From Intrasporangiaceae bacterium (GTDB taxonomy: Bacteria > Actinomycetota > Actinomycetes > Actinomycetales > Dermatophilaceae): a DNA stretch of 6,057 nucleotides. Location: NCBI GenBank assembly GCA_012518475.1, contig JAAYSB010000362.1:1-6057 (forward strand). The letters run 5' to 3'. Below the pieces are notes generated by a model. That model was given only the letters and a program-made list of their open reading frames with translations. It had not been told where the DNA came from and ran no database searches. How positions within the stretch are numbered: the first letter of the stretch is position 1; each line of letters starts with the position of its first letter. The position numbers and the translations under genes were made by a program. Positions 5,714 through 6,057 of this stretch are shown here, piece by piece.

Positions 5714-6057
5714 ATGGACGAGGCCGCGGCCAGCCGTCTCGAGGGTAGGGATACCCTCGAGCGCGGCCGCACGGCCGTCGAGCGCCGCGTCTGGGACAGC
5801 GGCTGCGCGTCGCTGATGGCAGCAGACGACTCCGGCGTCCTCACCGAACCCGAGGACATCGAGCGCCTCGCGTTGTGTGCCCAGCTCACCGGTCGCCAAG
5901 AGCTCGCCGAGGCCCACTGGGCCAGGGCGCACGAGTGTTTCGTCGACCGCGGTGACATCCGCGGCGCGGTCCGGTGTGCGTTCTGGCTCGGGCTGGTCCT
6001 CATCGTCGGTCGCGGCGTGGAAGCCCGCGGCGGCGCGTGGATCGGCCGGGCTCGACG
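5714..6057 (+). CDS. N-terminal helical (TPR-like) part of a probable LuxR-type regulator, cut by window edge
   Basis: 114 residues are present from the ATG at 5714 and the frame is open to the right edge. The segments LERGRTAVERRVWDSGCASLMAAD (15-38), EDIERLALCAQLTGRQELAEAHWARAHE (47-74) and GDIRGAVRCAFWLGLVLIVGRGVEARGGAWIGRAR (80-114) resemble the tetratricopeptide-like N-terminus of actinobacterial LuxR-type regulators. Those proteins carry their helix-turn-helix at the C-terminus, which here would be beyond the window, so DNA binding is inferred and not seen. There is no clear ribosome binding site before this ATG. GTG codons at 5672 and 5684 are in frame but also lack one. Codons 9-16 form a perfect hairpin (see the separate entry). 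The family resemblance is from memory of sequence patterns; a different TPR protein is possible. Confidence 0.72.
   Translation, partial: MDEAAASRLEGRDTLERGRTAVERRVWDSGCASLMAADDSGVLTEPEDIERLALCAQLTGRQELAEAHWARAHECFVDRGDIRGAVRCAFWLGLVLIVGRGVEARGGAWIGRAR
5726..5770 (+). repeat. Strong hairpin inside the first codons of the LuxR-like gene
   Basis: CTCGAGGGTA (5738-5747) and TACCCTCGAG (5752-5761) are perfect inverted repeats of 10 bp around the loop GGGA, which fits the GNRA tetraloop pattern. GCGGCC (5726-5731) and GGCCGC (5765-5770) can add an outer 6-bp helix across an internal loop. The structure covers codons 5-19 and encodes LEGRDTLE at its core. It could lower translation initiation or act as a control element. 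Confidence 0.6.

Noticed and set aside
5738..5761. In-gene hairpin as an attachment or insertion site
   Set aside because: No integrase, target duplication or second genomic element is visible, so only the hairpin itself is reported.

Overview
The window is GC-rich throughout, with strong G/C preference at third codon positions. Its proteins resemble actinobacterial families: a TnrB2/TnrB3-like antibiotic-exporter pair, a DUF1801 protein and a TPR-type LuxR-like regulator. It most likely comes from a high-GC actinobacterial chromosome; the genus cannot be fixed from the sequence. No tRNA, rRNA, CRISPR array, insertion sequence or phage gene was seen.

Layout. On the minus strand, positions 1-844 hold the first 281 residues of an AMP-forming acyl-CoA synthetase that runs off the left edge. 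Upstream of it, also on the minus strand, is a flavin-containing monooxygenase (978-2411). A 133-bp gap with a possible terminator hairpin and a possible promoter separates the two. Divergently on the plus strand is a tight two-gene operon: an ABC ATPase (2461-3432) and its 12-helix ABC-2 permease (3435-5027). After 157 bp comes a small DUF1801 protein (5185-5586), then a strong hairpin directly behind its stop codon. The last gene is the N-terminal part of a helical-repeat protein typical of actinobacterial LuxR-type regulators (5714 to the right edge).

How the genes may work together. The ATPase and permease clearly form one exporter for hydrophobic compounds. The monooxygenase shares a 49-bp promoter region with it, so joint expression of oxidation and efflux is possible, but no regulator gene lies beside them. 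The synthetase could activate carboxylic acids from the same or an unrelated pathway. DUF1801 and the LuxR-like gene look like independent units.

I did not find a clearly new system. The least explained signals are structural and sit around the last gene: a perfect 10-bp hairpin with a GNRA-type loop inside its first codons, and a 12-bp repeat of one arm of that hairpin in the terminator hairpin of the gene before. The next most useful signal is the probably leaderless start of the exporter operon.
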